Source of the DNA: Cryptomeria japonica
Lineage: Eukaryota; Streptophyta; Pinopsida; Cupressales; Cupressaceae
Assembly: GCF_030272615.1 (NCBI RefSeq)
Contig: NC_081409.1
Span: forward strand, 873,264,626-873,328,625
DNA length: 64,000 nt
Direction of reading: 5' to 3'
The translations under genes and the position numbers were made by a program. The notes under the pieces are model-generated. The model worked only from the letters and a program-made list of their open reading frames with translations, did no database searches and was not told where the DNA came from. Numbering within the stretch: position 1 is the first letter of the stretch; every line of letters starts with the position of its first letter. Positions 62,484 through 64,000 of the stretch are shown piece by piece.

Positions 62484-63912
62484 TGATGAATAATGATGAA
62501 CAACAAATACCCTAACCGATACTGAGAGGGGGGGTGAATTGCTAAATACAAAAACTTCTCCACAACTTATCAAGTTAAAACAATGCTAACCGGTTGTCTT
62601 CATTACTGAACTTAACCATGGCGATACCGGTTAAACACAATAAGACTACAGACAACTTAAACTGGTAAACCTGAATACTTCAAATATCATTCAATACTTG
62701 ATAACTATTTCACCCATAAACATATGCATGTGGTATATCAGTAATATCATAACCATTAGCTCTGCATGCATAACCGCCTAAACAAAGAATACTTAATCAT
62801 CACATAAGAAATGCACAACTAATGACACACAGATTTTTCACATGGAAACCCAAGTGGGAAAAACTATGGTGGGGATGAATACCCACAAGCTTGGTTTGAA
62901 CTCTTTTCAAGCTCGCTTTGTTAGGAGCCTAGTTCGGTTAAAGACTTTACAATAAGGTTCTGCTAGGAACCGATCCTGTTAAAGATCACCCAGTTAAGGG
63001 ATGGCTATACACCCTGTTAAAGGTTGAAACTCTATTAGAGGTTACCTCGCTAGAGGATTTAAAAAATTCAATGAACTTGAGTCACCTGGTTAGAGGATTT
63101 ATAGTAAGCATGTTCAAGCTACCTGACAAATGGATTTTCCTTATGTTGAAATGGTTAGAAGACAATAGGTAAAACTCTGATCTAATAACAACATTATATG
63201 CTAAGGTAGATCCTTTTTAATTCCTCTACTTTGCAATCACACTCTGCAGTTTTCACTCACTGGTCTGGCAAGTATCTCATCACTCGGATACACACACAAC
63301 TTTTGCCAACCAAAAAACAATATCAAAACTCATTGACCTTATAGACAAGAATTAGGTTGGTAACAAAAACCCTAAACCCTAATTATTTTAGGTTTACAAT
63401 TACAAGAGGTCCAGTCCTAATCATCCAAACACTTTACATAGAGTGAAACAATCTAAAACAGATCACAAGTCATTCCGCATCGTCCATTCTTCACCACACA
63501 TAGAAATCAGTAACCCATCACGCTTTCTTCTCATACTGCTAAGAAGAATGTTCATTCCTGAGGTAGAAATTTAATGCAGTCGATCTTCACATGCAAGATC
63601 CTCAAGGATGTCCTTCACGTGCACAAAAATGATGTGGCATCTCGATCTCATCCTTATTTCTTAGCTAACTCATCACAAAATATCATAGGTTGCATCGCAC
63701 AAGCTAGATTGCCAAGTTGGAAACCCTAGAGATGAGACTACCAACCGATAGTCACACTTAGTGAAACCCTGAAACCGGTTCACTACATCTCTTCATACCG
63801 GTTGACCTATACCGCTTCCAATATTCATATTGGTTCACACCGGTGTACCTGCTTGAGCATATATTGACATCAATGACAACATACTTTGTCACTGCTTCAT
63901 CATATGCCAACA
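62484..63912 (-). repeat. 5' LTR of the minus-strand Copia
   Basis: 1429 bp, colinear with 56643-58079. Differences are frequent (several per 100 bp by eye), so the insertion is much older than the gypsy element at 11-22 kb. Confidence 0.92.
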
Positions 63913-63917
63913 GTGTC

Positions 63918-64000
63918 ATGGTCTTGGAATGCAATATCATATGCAAAGGATATTTGGTCTATCATAGGTGATGGAATTGGGATTAAGGAAGAGGTCAAAG
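63918..64000 (+). mobile_element. Older LTR-like sequence, right part
   Basis: Continuation of the host sequence interrupted at 56642 (tcatggtcttggaatgcaat). It runs off the right edge. Confidence 0.4.

Larger units (their letters stand above)
56638..63917 (-). mobile_element. Full-length Copia element, minus strand, heavily mutated
   Basis: The element is 56643-63912 (7,270 bp). LTRs of 1437 and 1429 bp start (minus strand) TGTTGGCATATG and end CATTATTCATCA. The flanks are gtgtg and gtgtc (4 of 5 match), a near-perfect target duplication. It has an initiator-Met PBS, a polypurine tract, and a gag-pol frame with protease, integrase, RT and RNase H in Copia order. Confidence 0.93.

Overview
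This window looks like a piece of a large, TE-rich plant nuclear genome, most likely a gymnosperm (inference). It is AT-rich, and genes are almost absent. Everything recognisable is either one plant receptor-kinase gene or plant LTR retrotransposons and their debris. I see no bacterial gene organisation, rRNA, tRNA or CRISPR array.

Layout. (1) Positions 1-1104, minus strand, hold the signal peptide and LRR domain of an LRR receptor-like kinase that runs off the left edge. Two W-box-bearing direct repeats lie upstream. (2) Positions 1105-10836 are intergenic, with microsatellites, a 62-bp tandem array and old repeat fragments. (3) Positions 10842-22011 are a complete, very young Ty3/gypsy element (772-bp LTRs with three differences seen, perfect GGGAT target duplication). 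It has gag-protease and an integrase tail but no reverse transcriptase, RNase H or integrase core. It carries a broken plant-mobile-domain (PMD) gene in antisense between pol and the 3' LTR. (4) Positions 22012-24187 are unrecognised repetitive sequence. (5) Positions 24382-34720 and 34802-49964 are a tandem segmental duplication. Each copy holds a gag/protease-only Copia element (minus strand), an old PBS-bearing relic, a promoter-like segment and relics of an unrecognised protein. Copy B is interrupted by a full-length Copia element at 36265-42278, which is absent from copy A, so the empty site is preserved. (6) Positions 49965-54186 are AT-rich and contain two copies of an unnamed dispersed repeat; a third, diverged copy lies near 6.3 kb. 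(7) Positions 54187-55862 are a decayed minus-strand unit with a poly(T) end. Its ORF relic resembles the relic at 33.9 and 49.1 kb. (8) Positions 56643-63912 are another full-length Copia element (minus strand, 1.43-kb LTRs), inserted into an older LTR-like sequence that shows on both sides.

No element here could make all its own proteins as it stands. The young gypsy lacks pol, the 36-kb Copia has three in-frame stops in an otherwise intact gag-pol frame, and the 57-kb Copia has many stops and two frameshifts. Most stops are explainable as C-to-T or G-to-A transitions, as expected from decay of methylated cytosine. The young gypsy must have been mobilised by enzymes supplied in trans, which makes it the most interesting object in the window. 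It also has two clusters of a repeated CGTCTGTG motif in its leader and a spliced-looking antisense PMD gene. Comparisons were made by eye, so identities and counts are approximate.
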